A stretch of DNA of 8,707 nucleotides from JAIRLS01 sp031551455 (GCA_031551455.1 JAVBNP010000130.1:1-8707), one strand, 5' to 3'; shown: positions 1 to 7,386, numbered from the stretch's first letter. Program-made: numbers and translations. The notes: generated by a model from the letters alone, not told the origin.

Positions 1-6
1 ACCCCT

Positions 7-35
7 TACCCCTCCCCTATATTGGGGGAGGGGTA
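7..35. repeat. GC-rich inverted repeat just after fabD
   Basis: An 11-bp perfect inverted repeat has arms at 7-17 (TACCCCTCCCC) and 25-35 (GGGGAGGGGTA) around a 7-nt loop. It lies 10 bp beyond the fabD stop codon, so in the fabD transcript it would form a very stable hairpin. No run of U follows it on that strand, so it is not a textbook intrinsic terminator. It may still end transcription or protect the 3' end, or be a copy of an intergenic repeat. The structure is seen directly; the role is inferred. Confidence 0.55.
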
Positions 36-44
36 GGGAGGGGG
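24..44 (+). other. Putative G-quadruplex motif
   Basis: The plus strand has four G tracts of 5, 4, 3 and 5 bases separated by only A, TA and A. This fits the usual G-quadruplex pattern (four runs of at least three G with loops of 1-7 nt), and such short loops normally favour a stable fold. The G-rich strand is the template strand for fabD, so a quadruplex would lie in the path of RNA polymerase just after the gene. It overlaps the right arm of the hairpin, so the two structures compete. Confidence 0.5.
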
Positions 45-45
45 C

Positions 46-930
46 CTATATTTCCGCGCGTACGGCATTTACATTTGCATCGGTTTTCTTAACCAAGCCC
101 TGCAATACTTTACCCGGGCCCACTTCCGTAAAATCGGTTGCACCGTCGGCAATCATGTTGATGACCGATTGCGTCCAACGAACAGGAGCGGTGAGTTGAG
201 CGATCAAATTGGCTTTAATTTGCGTCGGATCGGTAACAGGACGTGCCGATACGTTTTGATATACGGGGCAAATCGGTTTTGCAAAAACGGTTTCGTTGAT
301 GGCTTGCTCCAATGCCACGCGCGCAGGCTCCATAAGCGGAGAATGGAATGCACCGCCCACTTGCAGCCGCAAAGCGCGTTTGGCTCCGGCTTCTTTCAAT
401 TTTTCGCAAGCTTTATCCACGGCATCAACAGCGCCCGAAATCACCAATTGACCGGGACAATTGTAATTGGCCGGCACCACGATGCCGTCAATCGATTTAC
501 AAATTTCTTCCACTTTGGCGTCGTCTAAACCCAAAACGGCCGCCATGGTCGACGGTTCGGCTTCGCACGCTTTCTGCATGGCTGCCGCACGTTTGGACAC
601 CAATATCAAACCGTCTTCGAACGATAATGCTTTGCAGGCCACCAAAGCCGAAAATTCACCCAGCGAATGTCCGGCAACCATATCGGGACGAAACTTTTCG
701 CCCAATTCGGCAGCCAAAATCACCGAATGAAGAAATATTGCGGGTTGAGTTACTTTTGTTTGCTTCAATTCATCTTCGGTCCCCGAAAACATGATATCGG
801 TAATGCGAAATCCGAGAATATCATTGGCTTTTTCGAACATCGCGCGCGCGCGATCCGATTTATCGTACATGTCTTTTCCCATGCCGGGATATTGCGCTCC
901 CTGACCGGGAAATACATACGCCGTTTTCAT
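46..930 (-). CDS. fabD: Malonyl-CoA:ACP transacylase (FabD)
   Basis: This cytoplasmic enzyme moves the malonyl group from CoA to acyl carrier protein, supplying the extender unit for type II fatty acid synthesis. The 294-residue protein is a normal length for FabD (about 300). The N-terminal PGQGAQ motif (residues 8-13) supplies the oxyanion-hole glutamine. The nucleophile is Ser89 in GHSLGE (87-92). Arg114 in SKRAAAMQ should bind the malonyl carboxylate, and His196 in GAFHSPLM is the catalytic base. The C-terminal EVGPGKVLQGLVKK block is also typical. It starts at ATG (928-930) and ends with TAG (46-48). No other fab gene is visible here, so it seems to be transcribed alone or with genes to the left of the window. 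A TAnnTTTG element at 970-977 is a plausible promoter. Nothing suggests damage, and the assignment is very secure. Confidence 0.97.
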   Translation of the reverse strand: MKTAYVFPGQGAQYPGMGKDMYDKSDRARAMFEKANDILGFRITDIMFSGTEDELKQTKVTQPAIFLHSVILAAELGEKFRPDMVAGHSLGEFSALVACKALSFEDGLILVSKRAAAMQKACEAEPSTMAAVLGLDDAKVEEICKSIDGIVVPANYNCPGQLVISGAVDAVDKACEKLKEAGAKRALRLQVGGAFHSPLMEPARVALEQAINETVFAKPICPVYQNVSARPVTDPTQIKANLIAQLTAPVRWTQSVINMIADGATDFTEVGPGKVLQGLVKKTDANVNAVRAEI

Positions 931-969
931 GATAAAAATAAAAGTGTTATGTTCTTAAAATTAAAACGG

Positions 970-977
970 CAAAGATA
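970..977 (-). promoter_or_regulatory. Putative -7 promoter element of fabD
   Basis: On the minus strand this reads TATCTTTG, an exact match to the Bacteroidota -7 consensus TAnnTTTG, and it is preceded by TTTTTTGC. It lies about 40 bp upstream of the fabD ATG, which would leave a leader of roughly 30 nt. I see no good -33 TTG at the usual 19-21 bp spacing, so this rests on the -7 element and its position. Confidence 0.45.
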
Positions 978-1419
978 GCAAAAAAGCAGACAAAAGATGT
1001 GAGATCGCAAAGAACACGGCATTGAATTATCGCGGTAAATTTAATTTTGCATGGGGCATCGGCCGGATTATGGTTACATTTCATCGAATCATTATTATTT
1101 GCGGTTTTGGCTGATTTCGACAGGGCATCACATTCATTTCCGGGACATAGTCGAACCGAATGTGAGTCAAAAAATGAAACACGGATGGTACGGATCAACT
1201 TTTCCCATGTTGAAATCCTCGCGGATTTTAATATTGATCATTATACGTTTTCCCGACCGATATTTCTGCAACTCGACAATATTTTATTGTTTATTGTTGT
1301 TTTATTTTTAACTTTCGGTTGCCAACAATTGTCGAATCGGCCTGTTAAATATAAATGCTTGAATCAAGTTAAAGAATATTGCGATTGCCGATATTTTTTG
1401 CGATAAATCTCATTCAATT
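978..1419. other. Gene-poor AT-rich intergenic region
   Basis: This stretch lies between the divergent fabD and S41 peptidase genes. I see no convincing gene. Open frames exist on both strands, but they use TTG starts or show no protein-like composition. One fragment (1287-1406, plus) reads as a hydrophobic segment ending in FLTFGCQQ, resembling a lipoprotein signal, and stops 13 bp before the peptidase start; it has no ATG. Near the peptidase, TATTTTTTG at 1392-1400 is one base longer than a consensus -7 element and could be its promoter. A 7-bp inverted repeat (CGACAAT 1274-1280, ATTGTCG 1328-1334) is also present, with unknown meaning. Confidence 0.5.
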
Positions 1420-2622
1420 ATGAAAAAATTATTTTTCGGTCTGCTTATTATATCCATTGGAGCATTTTCGTTTTGTAAACAAAACGATCAGCTAACCGTT
1501 CGACAAAAGGTAAAGGATTTCGAATATCTTTATCAAACGTTGAAAGATAATTATCCTTACTTCGGAGCAGCCAAACGTCAAATGGGTTTGGATTGGTTAG
1601 CGGAAAAAGAAAACTTTCTTAATAAGATAAAAAAGACAAAAAATGACCGGGAATATATTCTGACGCTTGATTCCATTCTTCGTAAATTGCATGACGGGCA
1701 TCTTGATCTTTTGTTTGTAAGAGCTTGGCAAGGGGGTATTAAGCAGTATAAAATGATCGCGGAAACCGATCCCGAATATGAAAAATGGGTAAGCACATTG
1801 GAGAATCCCGATGCACGCCCGCTGTATTGGCAGCAAATACTGAATCAAAGTCGAACGGAACAATTAACGACAAGCGAGCAACAACCTCGGCGCAATCCGA
1901 TTCCGGCATACAGAGACAGCATTATATCGAAAGATAAAATAGGAATCATGCGCATCAGGTCATTCAGCTATTCCAACATTACAAGGGACAGCGGTTTCAT
2001 CGCACCTTTCTTAAACAAGATATGCGACTTCGATAATTTGATCATTGACATACAAAATAACGGAGGCGGAGCTTCCTTGTACTGGAAAAACAATATTGCA
2101 AGGAAATTGATACAAAATACCGTTAAATTTCCCGTTTCTTTTGCCGTCAAGGCCGGAAGCGTGAATAAATATTTCGACCCCGAATATTTTAAAAATTCGA
2201 CGATCATCCAAAAAAGCACCGACCATCAAAAAATTCCGGCCGAATTTTTTGATGGGACATATTATTTGAGAACGGAAACGGACAGTGTTGTTCCCGATCA
2301 TCCGATCCCGTTTAAAGGCAAAATATATTTGTTGGTTGATGGCGCCGTTTTCTCGTCATCGGAAGAATTCGCTTATTTTTGCAAGACGACGCGCTTTGCA
2401 ACCATTGCCGGAACTCGAACGGGCGGAGACGGCATCGGAAACGATCCCGTGATTATTGTCCTGCCCGAAAGCGGAATTATCGTTCGGTTTCCCGTCTTGG
2501 CGGGATTCAACTCCGACGGGAGTTTGAATGTTGAGGAGCGAACCGTTCCCGACATTCCGTTGAAAGGCGGAAATGCCGACGAGCGGTTACGGGAATTGAT
2601 CGAATACATCAAAAAGAAGTGA
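1420..2622 (+). CDS. Exported S41-family peptidase-like protein
   Basis: The 400-residue protein starts with a signal peptide (MKK, then hydrophobic residues 4-18) followed by Cys19, so it may be a lipoprotein, though AFSFC is a poor lipobox because of Phe before the Cys. It probably acts in the periplasm or on the outer surface. The S41 (tail-specific/tricorn) fold is supported by LRKLHDGHLDL (88-98), the parallel-sheet segment LIIDIQNNGGG (207-217), KIYLLVDGAVFSSSEEFAYF (301-320) and TIAGTRTGGDG (328-338). Ser312, in the S-x-S-E context, is the likely nucleophile. The CtpA-type lysine about 25 residues later is absent (Asp337), while the DGH histidine (His94) matches the tricorn/IRBP-like branch. 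I see no PDZ domain. The start is ATG and the stop TGA at 2620-2622. It is the only plus-strand gene here and looks monocistronic, and it appears more AT-rich than its neighbours. Substrate is unknown. Confidence 0.82.
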   Translation: MKKLFFGLLIISIGAFSFCKQNDQLTVRQKVKDFEYLYQTLKDNYPYFGAAKRQMGLDWLAEKENFLNKIKKTKNDREYILTLDSILRKLHDGHLDLLFVRAWQGGIKQYKMIAETDPEYEKWVSTLENPDARPLYWQQILNQSRTEQLTTSEQQPRRNPIPAYRDSIISKDKIGIMRIRSFSYSNITRDSGFIAPFLNKICDFDNLIIDIQNNGGGASLYWKNNIARKLIQNTVKFPVSFAVKAGSVNKYFDPEYFKNSTIIQKSTDHQKIPAEFFDGTYYLRTETDSVVPDHPIPFKGKIYLLVDGAVFSSSEEFAYFCKTTRFATIAGTRTGGDGIGNDPVIIVLPESGIIVRFPVLAGFNSDGSLNVEERTVPDIPLKGGNADERLRELIEYIKKK

Positions 2623-2652
2623 AAAAAGTATCGACCCTTGATGTCCGCTTTA

Positions 2653-2674
2653 AAACCGTAAGAAGAGACGGTTT
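2653..2674. terminator. Small hairpin between convergent genes
   Basis: A 7-bp perfect inverted repeat (AAACCGT at 2653-2659, ACGGTTT at 2668-2674) with an 8-nt loop lies between the S41 peptidase stop and the mutS2 stop. Its place between two converging genes suggests a shared terminator. The T run after it is short on the minus strand (TTTT) and nearly absent on the plus strand, so the call is modest. Confidence 0.4.
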
Positions 2675-2687
2675 GCTTCAAAAATAA

Positions 2688-5162
2688 TTATTCTATTTTC
2701 ACCACCGTAATTCCCGTACCTCCCTGTCGAATGTCCTCGTCGGCAAAGGATGACACTAAAGGAGAGTTTTTGAGGTATTCGCGAATCATCTGTCGGAGAA
2801 TTCCGTTGCCTTTTCCGTGCAGAATACGCACTTCGCCGATGCCGAGCATGGCAGCTTCATCCACCAAATCCTCCACTTTGGAAATGGCTTCTTCGGTCCG
2901 CATTCCGCGCACATCAACGGAAGATTTAAACCGCAAGCGACGTTCGCCCACATTATATACCTGTATCGTCGGAGCGGTATGCGTACGTTGTTTTTTGTAT
3001 TCGTTTTTCGAAATTTTCGTTAATCGATCGACGGACACCGTGCTCAACAAATTACCGAACGCAACGGTAACGTTTTTCCCGTTGATTTCCATCACTTCTC
3101 CCGCTGCATCGCCGCCGTCGAGTTTCACCGTATCCCCTTTGCGAATGACGGTGTCTTGAGGTTTTCCCTCGACTTGCGGTTGTTCTTTCGGCTCTTGCGG
3201 TTTTCTTTCCGCACGTATCTTCTCGCGTTCTTTCAACTTGGCGATTTTGCGAAGAATTCGTTCCTCCTCTTCGCTTTTCGGAACATCCGTCCGTTCCTTA
3301 AATTCTTCCAATTCCCTACGCACCTCTTTCGTTTTCGTTTTTTCGGCTTGATTTTCCTTAATCGTGCGAATGGTATTTTCGATGATGCGGTTGGTATTGG
3401 CCAATATTTGTTGTGCCTCTTTTCGGGCATTTTCGATAATCGCTTTACGTTCTTTTTCCACTTTTTCCAATTCAGTCAATTGCTTCGTGGAAATCTCGTC
3501 CAATCGTTTTTCGTGTCGACGCACATCCTCACGTTTTCGTTCCCAATAACGTTTGTCGCGCTCTATTTCGCGCAAGTGTTTTTCGAAATCGACGGTTTGG
3601 TGTCCCGCTTTGTCGGCCGCATCGGCAAGTATCTCTTCGGGCAAACCTATTTTTCGGGCAATTTCAAATGCAAACGAACTGCCCGGTTTTCCCGTTTCCA
3701 GCCGAAACAACGGTTGCATCCGATGACTGTCGTATAGCATGGCACCGTTTATGACGCCGTTTGTCGACGAGGCATAATGTTTCAAATTGCCGTAATGTGT
3801 CGTAATGACGCCCCAAACGCCTTTTCGGTTAAGATTGTCGAGAACGGCTTCGGCAATGGCTCCGCCGATAACCGGCTCCGTTCCCGAACCGAATTCGTCA
3901 ATCAAAATCAATGCGCTCGACTTTGCGTGACGGACAAATTGCTTCATGTTGAGCAAATGCGAACTGTATGTGCTCAAATCGTTATCGATGGATTGTTCGT
4001 CGCCGATATCGATGCAAACGGTATCAAATACTCCGATTTCGGAATTTTCGGACACCGGCACCAGTAAACCGCACTGAAACATATACTGTATCAATCCGAC
4101 CGTTTTCAAGCAAACGCTTTTTCCTCCCGCATTGGGTCCGGAAATCAACAATATGCGTTGCTCGGGAGTCAATCGAATATCCAACGGCACCAGTTCCCGT
4201 TTCTCTTTTTTGAAGTTGAGGTACATGATCGGATGTATCGCCCGTGTCCAATCCAATGCTTGATCCGGAACACATATCGGCTTTACGGCATCCAACTCAA
4301 CCGCCGATAATGCTTTTGCCCGTATGAAATCGATGTTTCCGAGAAACTCGAAAGACACATGCAAGTCGTCGAGATACGGGCGCAATCGATCGGCAAAAGC
4401 GGTAAGAATACGCACGATTTCACGTTGCTCGGCAAAAAACAACTCACGAATGGCGTTGTTGGCCACAACCACCTCGGCAGGTTCGATGTACGAAGTCCGA
4501 CCCGTAGCCGATTCGTCATGAACGATACCGTTGATTTTACGTTTGAATGACGAATTAACGGGAATAACGGTCCGTCCGTCGCGAATGGCGGGTGCGGTTC
4601 CCTGTTCCACCAAACCGTCGGTTTGCGCCTGCTTGATGATCCGTTGCATGGCTCGCGACACGGACGCCTGTTTTTCGGATATCTCGCGTCGAATGGCGGC
4701 CAACTCGGGTGAAGCGTTGTCACGAATATTTCCGTGCAAATCGAGTATTTTGTCGATCGCTTTGACGATATCGGGAAAATGTTCCACATGATCCGTCAAC
4801 CGATATAATAAAGGATATTCTTCTTTTTTGTTGCGAAAAAAAGCAAGAATATCACGAAGAGTCTCCAACGACTTTTTCAATGCAAACACATCTTCCGTAT
4901 TCGGAAATGTTCCCGGTATCGCAATGTTTTTGAACATCGGCGTCACATCGAAGAAATCATACGCGGGAAAACCGGATTCCATCAAACAAATTTGTCGAAA
5001 TTCCGCGGCTTGCCCCGTCAATAAATCGATTTCGTCGAACGATGTTAAAAAGACAATCTCGTCCGCTTTTCGACAACCCAACGGTGAAACGCACAAATCC
5101 CTCAATCGATCGCGGATTCGCGAAAAGCCTATTTTTTCTTCAAAATTATCGGGATAAATCAC
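2688..5162 (-). CDS. mutS2: MutS2 ATPase with C-terminal Smr domain
   Basis: MutS2 is a cytoplasmic MutS-like ATPase. Family members have been linked to suppression of homologous recombination and, in Bacillus subtilis, to rescue of collided ribosomes; which applies here is not known. The 824 residues have the usual layout: core and clamp helices (1-330), ATPase with Walker A GPNAGGKS (342-349), STYSSHL (397-403), Walker B LILIDEFGSGTEP (418-430) and the TTHY switch (454-457), then a long charged coiled coil (about 520-655). A KOW-like small beta domain follows (about 672-718), then the Smr domain (about 745-824) with VDVRG (749-753) and HGKGNGILR (782-790). As expected for MutS2, the MutS mismatch-reading domain is absent. 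The start is GTG at 5160-5162; it gives the N-terminus MIYPDNFEEKIGF known from Bacteroidales relatives, and no better start lies upstream. The gene converges on the S41 peptidase and seems to be transcribed alone. Confidence 0.96.
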   Translation of the reverse strand: MIYPDNFEEKIGFSRIRDRLRDLCVSPLGCRKADEIVFLTSFDEIDLLTGQAAEFRQICLMESGFPAYDFFDVTPMFKNIAIPGTFPNTEDVFALKKSLETLRDILAFFRNKKEEYPLLYRLTDHVEHFPDIVKAIDKILDLHGNIRDNASPELAAIRREISEKQASVSRAMQRIIKQAQTDGLVEQGTAPAIRDGRTVIPVNSSFKRKINGIVHDESATGRTSYIEPAEVVVANNAIRELFFAEQREIVRILTAFADRLRPYLDDLHVSFEFLGNIDFIRAKALSAVELDAVKPICVPDQALDWTRAIHPIMYLNFKKEKRELVPLDIRLTPEQRILLISGPNAGGKSVCLKTVGLIQYMFQCGLLVPVSENSEIGVFDTVCIDIGDEQSIDNDLSTYSSHLLNMKQFVRHAKSSALILIDEFGSGTEPVIGGAIAEAVLDNLNRKGVWGVITTHYGNLKHYASSTNGVINGAMLYDSHRMQPLFRLETGKPGSSFAFEIARKIGLPEEILADAADKAGHQTVDFEKHLREIERDKRYWERKREDVRRHEKRLDEISTKQLTELEKVEKERKAIIENARKEAQQILANTNRIIENTIRTIKENQAEKTKTKEVRRELEEFKERTDVPKSEEEERILRKIAKLKEREKIRAERKPQEPKEQPQVEGKPQDTVIRKGDTVKLDGGDAAGEVMEINGKNVTVAFGNLLSTVSVDRLTKISKNEYKKQRTHTAPTIQVYNVGERRLRFKSSVDVRGMRTEEAISKVEDLVDEAAMLGIGEVRILHGKGNGILRQMIREYLKNSPLVSSFADEDIRQGGTGITVVKIE

Positions 5163-5220
5163 GAGGAATATTCTGAATTTTTATGATTATTATAAAGTCT
5201 GATTAATTTTTACAGACGTA

Positions 5221-5251
5221 AACCTGCCGGGTTTCAGAAACCCGGTAGGTT
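5221..5251. repeat. Strong intergenic hairpin, terminator or repeat copy
   Basis: Arms of 14 nt (5221-5234 and 5238-5251) surround a 3-nt loop. Thirteen positions pair perfectly; the sixth is G opposite T, a wobble pair only in plus-strand RNA. The core is CCGGGTTT / AAACCCGG. It sits 31 bp after the stop of the Gfo/Idh gene and 58 bp before mutS2, so it may end the upstream minus-strand operon. The T run lies on the plus-strand side (5250-5253), while on the minus strand only a scattered T/A-rich stretch follows. Near-symmetric AACCTG/CAGGTT hairpins are familiar intergenic repeats in Bacteroidota, from memory. Confidence 0.6.
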
Positions 5252-5281
5252 TTAACCGGCTTACAAGACGTTAATAACATT

Positions 5282-6436
5282 TTACGAAACGGTTTTTCGA
5301 ATATTCATCTCCATTGCATTTTTCTGCGCCTTCAATGCCAATTCGGTTGCCAAAAAACAATGTTTTTGCGGCATTGCCGTTTCGGTACGATGCAGCACAT
5401 CGTCAACCAATTGTCGACCGTACGGTAAATCGACGGCGTCGCAATCGATATGTCGGGTTCCTTTTTGATCGACCAAAAACAAATGATTACCGCCTTCCCT
5501 GCCGGCAATGTCGATATTTTTCCGGATTTCGATGTATCCGTCTGTTCCGAGAATCGTCAATCGTCCGTCACCCCACGTTTTCAAACCATCGGGCGTAAAC
5601 CAATCGACACGTATATATCCGGATCCGCGATTGCCCCGAACCAACACATCCCCGAAATCCTCGAATTCCTTATATTGCGAATGGCCGACATTTCCGACTT
5701 GCGAAGCAAGTATTTCGGCCTCATCGGAATCGGTAAAAAACAGAAATTGATCAAATTGGTGACTGCCGATATCGCAAATAATGCCTCCGAAATATTTTTT
5801 GTCGAAAAACCAATCGGGACGCGATCCGGCGCTCATTCGATGCGGTCCGGTTCCGATGGTTTGAATCACATTGCCGATCGCTCCCGCTTTTACCAATTCT
5901 TCCGCCTTGACGGTCGCTTTGTTTTCCAGCCGTTCCGAGTAAAAAATCGAATAAATGCGTTTAGTTTTGCTTTGAACTTCACGCACTTCGGCCAATTGCG
6001 ACAACGAGGTAATTCCGGGTTTGTCCGTCATGAAATCTTTTCCATGTTCCATCACTCTGATTCCCAAAGGTGCACGTTCGTTGGGAATCGATGCGCTCAA
6101 AATCAATTGCACGCCGGTATCTTCGAGTATTTCTTTTTCGCCGCGCGCACGGTTGGCATTAGGATATCGTTTGACAAACGCTTCCGCCAAATCCTTTTCC
6201 GGCGCATAAAAGGCGACAAGTTCCCCGCCGCCTCTGACAATCGCATCCACTTGACCGTATATATGCCCGTGATTCAATCCGATGACGGAAAATCGAATGC
6301 GGGGTGTTTGTGTCTTTCCGGCAAGCGGTAACACCGGCGGCGAAAATACATTTGCCGATACGTTTCCCGCCGCCAAAATTCCCGCTGCAGCGCCGAATGC
6401 CGATTTAACAAATCTCCTGCGATTCTGTCGGTTCAT
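5282..6436 (-). CDS. Tat-exported Gfo/Idh/MocA-family oxidoreductase
   Basis: This NAD(P)-dependent dehydrogenase-like protein probably acts on a sugar or derivative in the periplasm. Starting at the ATG at 6434-6436 gives 384 residues with a twin-arginine signal: NRRRFVK (5-11), then hydrophobic residues to about Ala29. An in-frame ATG at 6455-6457 would add seven residues. The Rossmann domain begins at RIRFSVIGLNHGHIYG (46-61), where GLNHGH replaces the usual GxGxxG. MTDKPG (136-141) matches the EKP motif, with Lys139. GGIICDIGSHQFDQF (217-231) matches the family GGxxxDxGxHxxD motif, with Asp222 and His226 as likely catalytic or ligand residues. The C-terminal beta-sheet domain is complete. 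It follows the DUF6807 gene by 26 bp on the same strand (5 bp with the longer start), so the two probably form an operon. The family is clear; the substrate is not. Confidence 0.9.
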   Translation of the reverse strand: MNRQNRRRFVKSAFGAAAGILAAGNVSANVFSPPVLPLAGKTQTPRIRFSVIGLNHGHIYGQVDAIVRGGGELVAFYAPEKDLAEAFVKRYPNANRARGEKEILEDTGVQLILSASIPNERAPLGIRVMEHGKDFMTDKPGITSLSQLAEVREVQSKTKRIYSIFYSERLENKATVKAEELVKAGAIGNVIQTIGTGPHRMSAGSRPDWFFDKKYFGGIICDIGSHQFDQFLFFTDSDEAEILASQVGNVGHSQYKEFEDFGDVLVRGNRGSGYIRVDWFTPDGLKTWGDGRLTILGTDGYIEIRKNIDIAGREGGNHLFLVDQKGTRHIDCDAVDLPYGRQLVDDVLHRTETAMPQKHCFLATELALKAQKNAMEMNIRKTVS

Positions 6437-6462
6437 GATATCGGAATGAAATTGCAATGGAT

Positions 6463-7368
6463 TTATTCCTTGCGATATTTTTCGAATTGTCCTGTAATGT
6501 CGGCTGTTTTGTGATCGCCCGCATGAATCAAAACCCGATAACGCAATGTTATTTTTTCACCTTTCGGAAAGCGGAATTTTTCGGTTCCGGCCGGCGGCCA
6601 ATACATGGGCGTGGGCGAGAAAAATCCGTAATCGCGCGTAAACCAAGGCGCCGGATATGCCGCATTGGATGGATGTTGCAGAATGGCTATTCCTTCCGTT
6701 GCATCACCCCGCTTGCCGTAATAATCCATCCATGCCGATTTTGCGCCGAACGTTTCTTTCTCTCCCCGCGCACCTTCGGCATTAATCATCACGCCGCCGT
6801 TGGTAACGCACAAATCAACCGCTACGCGGGCGCTGAATAATGAATGATTGGTTTTCAACACCTCAACATCCGTCAATGCTTCAAGGGTAATTTCGAAATC
6901 GATTTGCCGCACGTTTTTCGACGGAACGGTAATCGTGATTTTTCGCGTATCTTTTACCGGCGATTCGTCTCCGGGACGTTGCCAAATGCATTCGTCGACA
7001 ATCACCGCACGCTCGCCGCCTTGCTCCGTTATTTTTGCTCCTTTCGATACGATTTGCCCTCGGTCAAGACCTTCCTGCCAATAGTTGCCGCCGTTAACAA
7101 AATCGCACCCGAAAAACAACGAGGTATGATGCGGGTATTCTCCGTTACGCATGGAAGTAACGCTGCCACCGGATATCGGACCGTTAACGGGAAAGAAAAA
7201 CGGATATTTTTCTTCCGCGGAGAAAACATAACTCGTGAAAAATTGGTTGTCGATAATTACATCGACCTTTGACCCCGTGCGAACGGCTTTGATTTCGGCG
7301 GCCGAAATCGTTTGCGCGATGGTTGCCGAAATAAAAAACACGATGATTAAAAGTTTTATTCTTTTCAT
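6463..7368 (-). CDS. Exported DUF6807 (PmoA-like) protein
   Basis: This 301-residue protein has a Sec signal peptide (MKRIKLL, then hydrophobic residues to about residue 20, probable cleavage after ISA at 21-23). The mature part carries blocks typical of DUF6807, often labelled 'methane oxygenase PmoA': EYPHHTSLFFG (77-87), EGARGEKETFGAKSAWMDYYG (198-218), GIAILQHPSNAAYPAPWFTRDYGFF (226-250) and LRYRVLIHAGD (275-285). The PmoA name should not be read as function: there is no membrane domain and no methane oxidation context. The conserved histidines (His80, His81, His232) could sit in an active or binding site, which is inference. The ATG at 7366-7368 was chosen because it begins a clean signal peptide; the frame runs open to 7446 but would put 26 extra residues before it. 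The Gfo/Idh gene follows closely on the same strand, suggesting joint action outside the cytoplasm. Function is unknown. Confidence 0.87.
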   Translation of the reverse strand: MKRIKLLIIVFFISATIAQTISAAEIKAVRTGSKVDVIIDNQFFTSYVFSAEEKYPFFFPVNGPISGGSVTSMRNGEYPHHTSLFFGCDFVNGGNYWQEGLDRGQIVSKGAKITEQGGERAVIVDECIWQRPGDESPVKDTRKITITVPSKNVRQIDFEITLEALTDVEVLKTNHSLFSARVAVDLCVTNGGVMINAEGARGEKETFGAKSAWMDYYGKRGDATEGIAILQHPSNAAYPAPWFTRDYGFFSPTPMYWPPAGTEKFRFPKGEKITLRYRVLIHAGDHKTADITGQFEKYRKE

Positions 7369-7386
7369 AACGAACGTATTTAAAGA

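Noticed and set aside
947..1198. Minus-strand 83-residue open frame upstream of fabD
   Set aside because: It needs a TTG start, overlaps the fabD promoter region, and its translation shows no domain or signal-like pattern.
1051..1311. Plus-strand 86-residue ATG frame in the intergenic region
   Set aside because: Composition is that of translated AT-rich non-coding DNA, with no recognisable motif and no plausible promoter.
3156..3737. 193-residue plus-strand frame rich in Phe and Arg
   Set aside because: It is the antisense of the Lys/Glu-rich coiled coil of MutS2, which explains the Phe/Leu bias.
5197..5217. Short inverted repeat GTCTG/CAGAC before mutS2
   Set aside because: The stem is only 5 bp with an 11-nt loop in AT-rich DNA, which is expected by chance.
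5450..6331. Long 293-residue plus-strand frame
   Set aside because: It lies entirely opposite the Gfo/Idh gene, whose family motifs are clear; the frame is a shadow of its codon use.
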